64,000 nt of DNA, taken from assembly GCF_024171605.1 (NCBI RefSeq), contig NZ_JALKAA010000009.1:1-64000 (forward strand), given 5' to 3'. The notes beneath the pieces were generated by a model that saw only the letters and a program-made list of their open reading frames with translations, ran no database searches and was not told the origin of the DNA. The first letter of the stretch is position 1. Each line of letters starts with the position of its first letter. The stretch comes from Pontibacter sp. HSC-36F09 (GTDB lineage Bacteria; Bacteroidota; Bacteroidia; Cytophagales; Hymenobacteraceae). Made by a program: the position numbers and the translations under genes. Shown here one piece after another: positions 45,500-53,871 of the stretch.

Positions 45500-46627
45500 A
45501 TGAAAAAGATACTACTTCTCGTAACAGCCATCATCATGGCTGCAGCCACCGGTGCGTTTGCCAAAGGCGGTCAAACCATAGGCGAGCGACTCGGCCAGCA
45601 GGACACGATCGTTGTGAAAATGGCCAATGGCGCAAAAATGGTGCTATACCTGCAGAACATGGAGCAACTCAAAGCGTTCGAAAACTACAGCTTGGACTCT
45701 TTGATGCGTGTGCTGAACAAATATGTAGACCAGGTGGACCGCATGGACGGCGCCAATAAGGAACTGAAGTCACAGGAAACGACGGTGGTGTTTGGCAAGG
45801 ATGACAAGAACCCTGAAACAGTAACCATTACCGTGCAGGAAACGGATCAGAATGGCAAGGTGACGAAAGAAAAGCACGAGATCCGCATCAACAAGAACAT
45901 CAAGATAGATGTAGAGATAGAAGAAAATGACGGCAACACCAAAGTCGACGTGAACGTGCCGAACCGGGCCGAACGTGACAGCATCCGCACCCACAATGAA
46001 GAGAAAAAGTACAAAGCCACCCGTTATAATTTTGACCTGGACCTGGGCTTGAACACTTTTCTGAATACGGACAATCAGCAGGTTCCTGACCTGAAACCGC
46101 TTGGATCCCGCTATGTGAGCCTTAACTGGCACTTGAACTCTCAGATTGGTGGTCGCAAGAGCCCGTTTTACCTGATGTCCGGTCTGGAGTTCGCATTCAA
46201 CAACTACATGTTCGACCGCAACTTCGTAATCGAAGAGGATGTGAACGACGTGACTTACTTCAGACGCGAAATGGAGATCGACTACGACAAGTCTAAACTA
46301 ACGCATTCGTCTGTAAACGTACCGCTGATGCCGATGCTGAAGTTCAAGCGTCAGAATGGTAAGGAAGGATTTAAGATTGGGGTTGGACCGTTTGCAGGCT
46401 ACCGCCTGGGTGCCCACTCTAAGTTCAAGTTTGAAGACGGCGGCAAGACACAGAAGGAAAAGATACGCAGTAGCTATAACCTGAGCGACTTCCAGTATGG
46501 CCTGACCGGTGTGGTAGGCTACGGAAACCTGGACCTGTTCGTGAAATACAACATGAATGACCTGTTCAAAGACAATCGTGGACCGGATGCCAATGTGATC
46601 AGCTTTGGTTTAAGGCTGCTCAATTAA
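45500..46627 (+). CDS. Outer-membrane beta-barrel protein with signal peptide
   Basis: 375 residues. The signal peptide is MKKILLLVTAIIMAAATGAFA. Residues about 70-160 are highly charged (many Lys/Glu/Asp and Val strands, for example KIDVEIEENDGNTKVDVNV). From about residue 175 on, the sequence is barrel-like: FDLDLGLNTFLN, SPFYLMSGLEFAF, GFKIGVGPFAGYRLG, and a final NVISFGLRLLN strand. It belongs to the same small-barrel group as the protein at 7389-8078, but with an extra N-terminal domain. It is the third gene of the sigma-factor operon, 12 bases after the second. Confidence 0.8.
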   Translation: MKKILLLVTAIIMAAATGAFAKGGQTIGERLGQQDTIVVKMANGAKMVLYLQNMEQLKAFENYSLDSLMRVLNKYVDQVDRMDGANKELKSQETTVVFGKDDKNPETVTITVQETDQNGKVTKEKHEIRINKNIKIDVEIEENDGNTKVDVNVPNRAERDSIRTHNEEKKYKATRYNFDLDLGLNTFLNTDNQQVPDLKPLGSRYVSLNWHLNSQIGGRKSPFYLMSGLEFAFNNYMFDRNFVIEEDVNDVTYFRREMEIDYDKSKLTHSSVNVPLMPMLKFKRQNGKEGFKIGVGPFAGYRLGAHSKFKFEDGGKTQKEKIRSSYNLSDFQYGLTGVVGYGNLDLFVKYNMNDLFKDNRGPDANVISFGLRLLN

Positions 46628-46658
46628 TAAGCTGTAAATTAGGTGAGTATATTGTTTG

Positions 46659-46688
46659 CAGAAAAGCCTCCATTAGGAGGATTTTCTG
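46659..46688. terminator. Bidirectional hairpin terminator
   Basis: CAGAAAAGCCTCC-ATTA-GGAGGATTTTCTG followed by TTTT, with A-rich DNA on the other arm. It lies between the convergent barrel gene and trmH and can serve both. Confidence 0.85.
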
Positions 46689-46690
46689 TT

Positions 46691-47443
46691 TTAAATGCCT
46701 GTATGACGCATAAAATTATCGATGATGATGGCGGTGGCCGTGGCTACATTCAGCGACTCTGCCTTGCCGAAAGCCGGGATCTTTATGAGGTGGTTCACTT
46801 CACTGGCGACTTCCGGGCGTATGCCATTGGCTTCATTTCCCATCACCACAACGCCGTTGGGTTGCAACTGCATCTGGTGCAGGTTCTCGCCCTCCAGCGA
46901 TGCTCCGTATATAGGAATGCCCACCGGAAGTTCGCGCAACCATTCCCCCAGATTGAGATAATAGGCTTTGACCCGGGTAAACGATCCCATGGTGGCTGAA
47001 ATGGTTTTGGGATTATAAAAATCAGCACAAGTCTCGGAGCATATGATGTTCTGGATACCATACCAGTCCGCGATGCGGATGATGGTGCCCAGGTTGCCCG
47101 GATCGCGTATATCGTCCAGCGCTATTGTAAAATTGCCGGATTTGAACGCTAAATTGGGAAGCTGCCGCATGTGGGCTACGGCCAATCCTGCATTATTACT
47201 TGAAAAAGTACCTGCCTTTGTCAAATCCTGTTCCGTAACAAGTTCGTATGGTGTACCTTTGCTTAGTCTGTTGCCATGCTCCTGCAGGAATTCTTCGGTT
47301 ATGAACAGGTGCTGCAGCTCAAAGTCTGAGTGTAGCAGCTCGAGTACACTTTTGGCTCCCTCCACCACAAAGGCTTGGTGTTGGTTGCGGTATTTTTTTA
47401 CTTGCAGGGCATTAACATACTTTACAATTGCTTTCGACAACAT
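46691..47443 (-). CDS. TrmH/SpoU family RNA 2'-O-ribose methyltransferase
   Basis: 250 residues, cytoplasmic. The N-terminal substrate-binding part starts MLSKAIVKYVNALQVKKYR and includes AFVVEGAKSVLELL. The SPOUT domain has the knot motifs LDDIRDPGNLGTIIRIADW (motif 1), VVVMGNEANGIRPEV (motif 2) and IPAFGKAESLNVATATAII (motif 3). It methylates a ribose in tRNA or 23S rRNA; the target is not clear from sequence. It is transcribed away from tamL, the two start codons being only about 15 bases apart, and ends at a shared terminator with the convergent barrel gene. Confidence 0.92.
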   Translation of the reverse strand: MLSKAIVKYVNALQVKKYRNQHQAFVVEGAKSVLELLHSDFELQHLFITEEFLQEHGNRLSKGTPYELVTEQDLTKAGTFSSNNAGLAVAHMRQLPNLAFKSGNFTIALDDIRDPGNLGTIIRIADWYGIQNIICSETCADFYNPKTISATMGSFTRVKAYYLNLGEWLRELPVGIPIYGASLEGENLHQMQLQPNGVVVMGNEANGIRPEVASEVNHLIKIPAFGKAESLNVATATAIIIDNFMRHTGI

Positions 47444-47458
47444 AGAGCAGAGAATCGT

Positions 47459-49888
47459 TTGAGAACACGATGTTACATATTCGGGCTGGTAATTACAATT
47501 ATTAGTTTAGCTGCCTGTGTGCCCACCAAAAATCTGGGCGAGAACGAGCAACTCCTGCTAGGTATAGAGCCCAAAGGGATCAACCATGTGAGCCAGACTG
47601 ATATTGAGGCGGTTTACCAGCAGCAGCCAAACCGCACTTTCCTTGGCTCTACCCCTTATCTGGCCATTTATAATTTCGGGAAAAAGTTTTACAGTCCTTC
47701 GCGCATTGACGAGCGGATTGAGGAACTACGGACGAAGCGAGCTAGCAAAATAGCCGAAGCCGGCGACTCCACTAAATCCCGTCGCATACAAGATCGGTTT
47801 GACCGCCGCATTGCCCGACAGCGTGATCGTAAGGAAGAGGGCAACTTGCTGATGCAGATCGGCGAGCCGCCCGCCATTTATGACTCCCTGCTGATGGAGC
47901 GCACCATGGACCAGGTGGAGATCTACATGAACACCAAAGGCTTCTTTAACCACGAGCTAAGCTATGAGAAGCAGGACAAGGGCAAGAAGGTATACATCAC
48001 GCTCAACATTGAAGAAAACGAACCCTACCGCTATAGTGAGTTCAGCTATACCATTCCAGACGATTCCCTGTTGCAGGTTGTGAAGCGGTATGAAGACCGG
48101 TCTTTGCTGAAAGTCGGCGACGTGTACGACGAGCAGCTGATCAGTGACGAGCGTGACCGCTTATATGAGATGGTTCGCCACAACGGGTATTTTGACTTTG
48201 TCCGCGCTTATATCGAGTTCGACGTGGACACCAGCTTTGGGGGTAATACGGTCAGGGTAAACACCATTATCCAGAACCCTGAAGATCAGGAGGCTCATAA
48301 GGCCTATACCCTCCGGAATGTATACTTTAAAACAGACGCAGACCGCTTTGGCCTGGTACGAGACACGCTGGAGTATAGCAATGTGCAATACCTGGCCTAT
48401 GACCAGAAATTTTCTCCCCACATACTGGACAAAAAGGTATCCATTTACCCTGGCCAGCGCTACAGCCAGTTCAGGACTTCACTTACGCAAAGGCGCCTCT
48501 CCGAAATAGACGTGTTTCAGTTCAACAACGTCAGCTACAGCAAAATCACGGACCTGACGGATTCACTGGCCGGCAATCAGCTCAATGCCTTCATCAATGC
48601 CGTTCCTTCGAAAAAGTTTCAGGAAACGACCGAACTGGGCATGAACTTTACAGAGCGACGCCCCGGCCCTTTTTCAAGTGTCAGGTTAAAGGTGCGCAAT
48701 GTTTTTGGCGGTGCAGAGAACCTGGATTTTGGAATACGTGGTGGCTTGGAAGGGCAGATAAATATTTCGGATCCCAATGAGACAGTCATGATCCGGGAGT
48801 TTGGCGGTGATGCAGCTCTCACTTTCCCAACCTTTGTGCTGCCTTTTGGCGGCAGGAACATTTTGGAGGACTATAATCCCAGAACAAGGATTTATACTGG
48901 TTACACCAATGTAAATCGTTCCGAATTCTCCCGTTCCATTTACGAAGCCTCACTTGACTACATCTGGTTCAAGTACCCTCGTCCATTGCTGACACCGACG
49001 GTGCAATATATATTTTCTCCTGTCAATGTGAACGTTATTCAGGTGGGCCGAATCAACCCTGATTTTGACAGTACCTTCTTACAGAACCCAAGTATCCGGT
49101 CTTTCAGCGAAAGTTTCAGGAGTGGTTTTATTTCATTTGTCAGCTTTAGCCTCATCTACAACACCAACGATTTCATACAGTCCCGCAATGCACGGTACAT
49201 GCGCGTGCTGACCGAGGTGGGTGGACTTACTTCTAAGCTCGGTATTATGCCTGAGACGGGCAATTTGCGCCAATTTCAATACGCCAGGATCAACCCGGAC
49301 TATCGCCGTTACATCCCTTTGGGCGGGCAGCGCTATTTCGTTTACAGAGTCAATGCGGGGGTGGGTGCTCCGCTCTTTGGTTCATCCGCTCTGCCTTATG
49401 ATAAGTATTTCTTTGCCGGTGGCGCTTCGAGCGTTCGCGCCTGGACAGCCCGTCGTTTGGGACCAGGTTCCTACGCTACACTTCGCTCTGATGTAGAAGA
49501 AAAGACAGTAGTGCCAGAGCAACCGGGAGAGGTACTACTGGAAGCCAGCGCCGAGTACCGCTTTAATATGGTCGGCTTCCTGAACGGGGCACTGTTTGTG
49601 GATGCCGGCAACGTGTGGATGCTTAAACCTGATAACCGGCCTGGCTCCAATTTTAAGTTCAACCGCTTCTACAAAGAACTGGCAGTTGGTACCGGCTTTG
49701 GTCTGCGTCTCAACTTCTCAGTCGTGATTTTGCGATTTGACTTTGCTACACAGGTATACGATCCGGCTGGGGATGTAAATGGCAACAAATTCGTGATCCG
49801 CGATTTCCGCTTCTCGGACTTTTTCCGTCAAACGGACCCTGTTGAGCGACGGACAAATCTCAACATCGGCATTGGTTATCCTTTCTAA
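47459..49888 (+). CDS. tamL: Omp85-family outer-membrane lipoprotein, TamL-like
   Basis: 809 residues from a TTG at 47459. The frame also runs back to an ATG at 47375, but that start lies inside trmH on the other strand and would put 28 residues before the signal. From TTG, RTRCYIFGLVITIISLAAC is a proper lipoprotein signal with Cys20. POTRA-like units (about 40-330) carry SRIDERIEELRTKR and a YTIPDDSLLQV region; a 16-strand barrel fills the rest, with FAGGASSVRAWTARRLGPG (the VRGF/Y-like motif of Omp85 proteins) near residue 665. TamL is the Bacteroidota form of TamA, working with TamB in outer-membrane assembly. tamB is not adjacent here. Confidence 0.85.
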   Translation: MRTRCYIFGLVITIISLAACVPTKNLGENEQLLLGIEPKGINHVSQTDIEAVYQQQPNRTFLGSTPYLAIYNFGKKFYSPSRIDERIEELRTKRASKIAEAGDSTKSRRIQDRFDRRIARQRDRKEEGNLLMQIGEPPAIYDSLLMERTMDQVEIYMNTKGFFNHELSYEKQDKGKKVYITLNIEENEPYRYSEFSYTIPDDSLLQVVKRYEDRSLLKVGDVYDEQLISDERDRLYEMVRHNGYFDFVRAYIEFDVDTSFGGNTVRVNTIIQNPEDQEAHKAYTLRNVYFKTDADRFGLVRDTLEYSNVQYLAYDQKFSPHILDKKVSIYPGQRYSQFRTSLTQRRLSEIDVFQFNNVSYSKITDLTDSLAGNQLNAFINAVPSKKFQETTELGMNFTERRPGPFSSVRLKVRNVFGGAENLDFGIRGGLEGQINISDPNETVMIREFGGDAALTFPTFVLPFGGRNILEDYNPRTRIYTGYTNVNRSEFSRSIYEASLDYIWFKYPRPLLTPTVQYIFSPVNVNVIQVGRINPDFDSTFLQNPSIRSFSESFRSGFISFVSFSLIYNTNDFIQSRNARYMRVLTEVGGLTSKLGIMPETGNLRQFQYARINPDYRRYIPLGGQRYFVYRVNAGVGAPLFGSSALPYDKYFFAGGASSVRAWTARRLGPGSYATLRSDVEEKTVVPEQPGEVLLEASAEYRFNMVGFLNGALFVDAGNVWMLKPDNRPGSNFKFNRFYKELAVGTGFGLRLNFSVVILRFDFATQVYDPAGDVNGNKFVIRDFRFSDFFRQTDPVERRTNLNIGIGYPF

Positions 49889-49900
49889 TTCCTGATGCAC

Positions 49901-49934
49901 AAAAAAGCCCCACCATGTTCTGGCGGGGCTTTTC
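49901..49934. terminator. Bidirectional hairpin terminator between tamL and the E1 gene
   Basis: A-rich AAAAAAGCCCC, loop, GGGGCTTTT, between convergent genes. The stem extends inward (CCA/TGG) with one mismatch. Confidence 0.88.
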
Positions 49935-49953
49935 AATTATCCTATACCTAAGA

Positions 49954-52032
49954 TTAGTAATTCAGCAACTCTTCTATAGCAGCTGCCACTTTATCGGGGT
50001 TCGGCAGCATCATTTTCTCGAGTTCAACATTCAAAGGTATAGCCGGCAGGTTGGCGGCACCCAAGGTATAGACTGGCGCATCCAGTTGCTGGAAACACTC
50101 TTTCGAAATACGACCGGCCAGTGACTCTGCAAATGAATTCATCAGTGGCTCCTCGGTCAGCACCAGGGCTTTGCTATGGCGGCGAACCGATGCTACGACC
50201 GCTTCGAAATCTAATGGGTTAAGGGTACGCAGATCCAGGATCTCTACACTGCCTTTAAATTGCTTCGATGCTGTTTTGGCCCAGTACACGCCCATGCCGT
50301 AGGTAATTACGGTCATGGAGTTACCCATACTCATTTCCTCATCGCTTGCATGCTGCACTACATTGGCTTTTCCAAGTGGCAGGATGTAGTCCTCATCCGG
50401 TTCTACGGTTTTGGCGTCTTCTGTGCCAGCTACTTTCGACCAGTACAGGCCTTTGTGCTCGAGCATGATCACCGGGTTTGGGTCCAGGAAAGCAGCCTTC
50501 ATCAGACCCTTCATATCAGCAGCATTGCTTGGGTATACTACTTTAATGCCGCGTATGGTCAGCAAAGTAGATTCGATGCTGCCTGAGTGGTATGGACCGC
50601 CACCACCATAGGCCCCAATCGGCACGCGGATCAGCGATTGCACCGGAAACTTGCCCATCGATAAGTAGCAGCTTTTTGAAAGTTCTTCCACCAACTGGTT
50701 CATACCCGGCCAGATATAGTCGGCAAACTGGATTTCTACAATCGCCTTTGCTCCTACAGCGGACATACCTGCTGTAGAGCCGACAATGTAAGCCTCCTGG
50801 ATCGGGGTGTTGAAGACGCGGTTGTCACCATATTTTTTGGCCAGCAAAGCAGCTTCACGGAATACACCCCCTAGTTCCCCTCCTACGTCCTGACCATAAA
50901 ATAGTGCCTCCGGATAGGTGCGCAAGATATCGTCTACAGCATGCAGGGCGGCATCCACCATGATAGTTTTTTCTGCACCGGATGGGCTACGCTCGCCTTT
51001 TTCCTCAGTTACGGGTGTCGGGGCAAACTCGTGTTGGTCGAATGTAACGGGATCAGGTACAGGAGCATCCAAAGCACGCTGGTAGTCGGCTGCTACTGTT
51101 TTCTGAGCCTCCTGTTCCAGCCATTGTATTTCTTCTGTTGTCACATCAGACTCTAGAAGCGCCTGACGCAGTTTCGGAATCGGGTCATTCACGCTGTGCT
51201 CCTGCAGGTTGTCTCCGCGGTACCACTCACGGCGCACACCGGAGGTATGGTGGCCCAGCAAAGGTACTCTGGCATGCACCAGGATCGGTTTGCGTACCTC
51301 CCGCACATACTCAAAAGCTACCCGCATACCCTCGTAAGACTCGGTAAAATCAGAGCCGTTCACGCGCAGGCGTTCCATCCCCTTAAAGCCAGCCGCATAT
51401 TCGTAGGCGTCCATAGCGCGCATTTCCTTGCCGGTGGCCGAAATACCCCAGTCGTTGTCCTGCACCAGGTATACGATGGGCAGATTCTTGAGAACCGCCA
51501 TCTGGAAAGCCTCGGCTACTTCGCCTTCGGTTACAGAACCGTCGCCGAGTGAGCAAAGCACAACAGGCTTTTCCTCGCCATTGGCCAGGCCCTGCGATTC
51601 GAAATAAGATATAGCATGTGCCATACCTGTAGCAGGTATAGCCTGCATGCCGGTCGCAGAACTTTGGTGCGGAATAGTCGGGAAACCTTCGCGACGCAGT
51701 GACGGGTGTCCGTAGTAGGTACGGCCACCTGAGAACGGATCGTCTGCCTTGGCCATCAGCTGCAGCATCAGTTCGTACGGCTGCATGCCTATACCTAGCA
51801 GCATGGAGTCGTCGCGGTAGTAAAGCGCAGCGTAGTCGTAGGGCTTCAGCTGAAAGGCAGTGGCCAGTTGGATGGCTTCGTGTCCACGCGATGTGCTGTG
51901 CACATACTTGCTGCAAATCGTTTTATTTTCTTCGTAGGTGTCTGCCATGGTTTTGGCAGTTATCATCAGGCGGTAGGCCCTTTTAAGGATAGCAGTGTCA
52001 ATCTTAAAAGCCTCCATCAGTTCTTTTGACAT
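49954..52032 (-). CDS. Fused alpha/beta E1 component of a 2-oxo acid dehydrogenase
   Basis: 692 residues: the alpha subunit (about 1-330) and beta subunit (about 350-692) of a thiamine-diphosphate-dependent dehydrogenase in one chain. The TPP motif is GDGSVTEGEVAEAF ending in VQDNDWGIS, and the beta part has VRVPIGAYGGGGPYHSGS and LDLRTLNPLD. The fused form is common in Bacteroidota and is usually branched-chain 2-oxoisovalerate or pyruvate type; the substrate is not certain. It decarboxylates the 2-oxo acid and passes the acyl group to E2 lipoate. E2 and E3 genes are not adjacent. Confidence 0.9.
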   Translation of the reverse strand: MSKELMEAFKIDTAILKRAYRLMITAKTMADTYEENKTICSKYVHSTSRGHEAIQLATAFQLKPYDYAALYYRDDSMLLGIGMQPYELMLQLMAKADDPFSGGRTYYGHPSLRREGFPTIPHQSSATGMQAIPATGMAHAISYFESQGLANGEEKPVVLCSLGDGSVTEGEVAEAFQMAVLKNLPIVYLVQDNDWGISATGKEMRAMDAYEYAAGFKGMERLRVNGSDFTESYEGMRVAFEYVREVRKPILVHARVPLLGHHTSGVRREWYRGDNLQEHSVNDPIPKLRQALLESDVTTEEIQWLEQEAQKTVAADYQRALDAPVPDPVTFDQHEFAPTPVTEEKGERSPSGAEKTIMVDAALHAVDDILRTYPEALFYGQDVGGELGGVFREAALLAKKYGDNRVFNTPIQEAYIVGSTAGMSAVGAKAIVEIQFADYIWPGMNQLVEELSKSCYLSMGKFPVQSLIRVPIGAYGGGGPYHSGSIESTLLTIRGIKVVYPSNAADMKGLMKAAFLDPNPVIMLEHKGLYWSKVAGTEDAKTVEPDEDYILPLGKANVVQHASDEEMSMGNSMTVITYGMGVYWAKTASKQFKGSVEILDLRTLNPLDFEAVVASVRRHSKALVLTEEPLMNSFAESLAGRISKECFQQLDAPVYTLGAANLPAIPLNVELEKMMLPNPDKVAAAIEELLNY

Positions 52033-52121
52033 AGGTTGCGCTTAGTTTATGCCCGAAGTTAAGCAAAAAAGCCCTTTTTCTGAAATCCTTACGAATGTTC
52101 GGTAGAGCGGCGTTATTTTGG

Positions 52122-52129
52122 TAATTTTG
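52122..52129 (+). promoter_or_regulatory. Candidate -7 box upstream of hemF
   Basis: TAATTTTG matches TAnnTTTG about 100 bases before the hemF ATG, in the divergent region between E1 and hemF. No TTTG -33 partner at good spacing is seen. Confidence 0.4.
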
Positions 52130-52226
52130 TGTTCGGATTTTGGGTATGTAGTGCTTTACGCTGGTTTTCAGGTATAGCTGTCGTCCAAAATTTGATGACT
52201 ATTGTCTTACAACTAACATCTATAAA

Positions 52227-53126
52227 ATGTTCAGAGAAGAAGTTGAAGCTTTTATGCGCCAGTTCCAGCTGGATCTGGTGCGCGACCTTGAAAACTGCGA
52301 TGCCGGTGCTACTTTCCAGAAAGACGAGTGGCAGCATGGGCAGGGCGGTGGCGGCATTTCCCGCATCATTGAGAATGGAAACGTGCTAGAAAAAGGCGGC
52401 GTCAACTTCTCTGCCGTTCAGGGCGAGCTTTCTCCCCAATTCCTGAAAATGCTGCAGATGCCTGACCCGAAGTTTTTTGCCACGGGTGTTTCGGTGGTGA
52501 TGCACCCGCACAGCCCGATGGTGCCGATCACACACATGAACGTACGCTACTTTGAGGCAGGCGACGGTACGGCCTGGTTCGGCGGCGGCATCGACCTGAC
52601 ACCTATTTATGTTGATTTGAAACAGGCGCGGGAGTTCCACGAGGCCATGAAAGCCGTATGCGACAAGCACCATCCCTCCTATTATCCGGAGTTCAAGAAG
52701 TGGGCGGATGACTATTTCTATAATGAACATCGCCAGGAAACACGCGGTGTGGGCGGCATCTTCTTTGACCGACTGATGGCCACGGACGAGATCAGCATGC
52801 AAGAACGATTTGCCTTTGTGCGTGATGTAGCTTATGCTTTTGCGCCTTTCTATACCAAGATCATCAACGAAAACCGCCATTTGCCTTTTGGGGAGCGCGA
52901 AAAACAGTGGCAACTGATCCGCCGTGGACGTTACGTGGAGTTCAACCTCGTGTACGATCGCGGCACCAAGTTCGGACTGGCTACAAACGGACGAATCGAG
53001 TCGATTTTGATGAGTCTGCCACTGCATGCCTCCTGGGTATACAACCACAAACCGGAAGCGGGTGGTCCAGAAGAGAGAACGTTGGGTTACCTCAAGAAGG
53101 AAATTGACTGGATAAATATAGTTTAG
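52227..53126 (+). CDS. hemF: Oxygen-dependent coproporphyrinogen III oxidase
   Basis: 299 residues, the normal length. It converts coproporphyrinogen III to protoporphyrinogen IX with O2 in heme synthesis. Diagnostic segments are WQHGQGGGGISRII, VVMHPHSPMVPITHMNVRYF, WFGGGIDLTPIYV and RRGRYVEFNLVYDRGTKFGL. The conserved substrate-binding Arg and His are present in these blocks. Being the O2-dependent enzyme, it suggests an aerobic lifestyle. A 5' leader of about 95 bases is implied by the promoter-like box at 52122. Confidence 0.95.
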   Translation: MFREEVEAFMRQFQLDLVRDLENCDAGATFQKDEWQHGQGGGGISRIIENGNVLEKGGVNFSAVQGELSPQFLKMLQMPDPKFFATGVSVVMHPHSPMVPITHMNVRYFEAGDGTAWFGGGIDLTPIYVDLKQAREFHEAMKAVCDKHHPSYYPEFKKWADDYFYNEHRQETRGVGGIFFDRLMATDEISMQERFAFVRDVAYAFAPFYTKIINENRHLPFGEREKQWQLIRRGRYVEFNLVYDRGTKFGLATNGRIESILMSLPLHASWVYNHKPEAGGPEERTLGYLKKEIDWINIV

Positions 53127-53240
53127 TGCTGCATTGCAGGAAATGTTAGATCATGGTTATTTTCTGATAAATGAAAGGCAGATCTCTAACCATTATTTCT
53201 AATTTAGAATTTCTAATTTTTAATTAAGCGTAGCGCTCAC

Positions 53241-53828
53241 ATGCTCGATCAACTGGAGAAGCTGGACCAGGAACTGTTCCTATACCTGAACGAACAGCAG
53301 AGTCCGTTCTGGGACACCGTCATGGTCACGGTTTCCAATAAGTATTTCTGGATTCCTTTTTACCTAATGCTGATCGGCTATATCATCTGGCGCTATAAAA
53401 TGCAGAGCATCCCGATGCTGCTGATGGCCGTGGCAGGTATAGGATTGGCTGATTATGTGGCTTCTGGCATCTTTAAGCCGTATTTTGCCCGTCTGCGTCC
53501 TTGCCACGATCCGGAGCTTTCAGCGATGGTGAACCTGGTGCAGGGCTGCGGTGGTAAATTCGGATTCCTTTCCTCCCACGCCTCCACGGGTTTTGCGCTG
53601 GCCGTCTTCTTTAACCTGATCCTCTCCGACCGTTACCTGATTTTCAAGATTGTGCTGGTGATCTGGGCGGTGCTTGTGTCTTATAGTCGTATTTACCTGG
53701 GCGTACATTATCCTGGTGATATTATTGGGGGCGCTTTGGTCGGTACTGGTACGGCGATGCTGGCTGTGGTGGGCAACCGGTTGTGGTTGCGAAAATATAC
53801 CCGCTTTCAGCATAAACCTTTGGCATAA
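53241..53828 (+). CDS. PAP2-family membrane phosphatase
   Basis: 195 residues with about five helices. The three phosphatase motifs are present: KPYFARLRP (C1), SSHAST (C2, catalytic His) and SRIYLGVHYPGDI (C3, catalytic His and Asp). The Bacteroidota proteins of this length often act on undecaprenyl pyrophosphate or lipid A phosphates; BacA-like recycling of the carrier lipid is possible, but the substrate is unproven. It is followed 43 bases later by the TonB receptor gene. Confidence 0.88.
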   Translation: MLDQLEKLDQELFLYLNEQQSPFWDTVMVTVSNKYFWIPFYLMLIGYIIWRYKMQSIPMLLMAVAGIGLADYVASGIFKPYFARLRPCHDPELSAMVNLVQGCGGKFGFLSSHASTGFALAVFFNLILSDRYLIFKIVLVIWAVLVSYSRIYLGVHYPGDIIGGALVGTGTAMLAVVGNRLWLRKYTRFQHKPLA

Positions 53829-53871
53829 TCCGCTGTTTCTGTCGTATTGTTAGAACAGCTGATTTCCGGAC

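Noticed and set aside
44627..47061. Several minus-strand frames of about 70-120 codons opposite the sigma operon and trmH
   Set aside because: They are antisense to well-supported genes and have no signal peptides or domains of their own.
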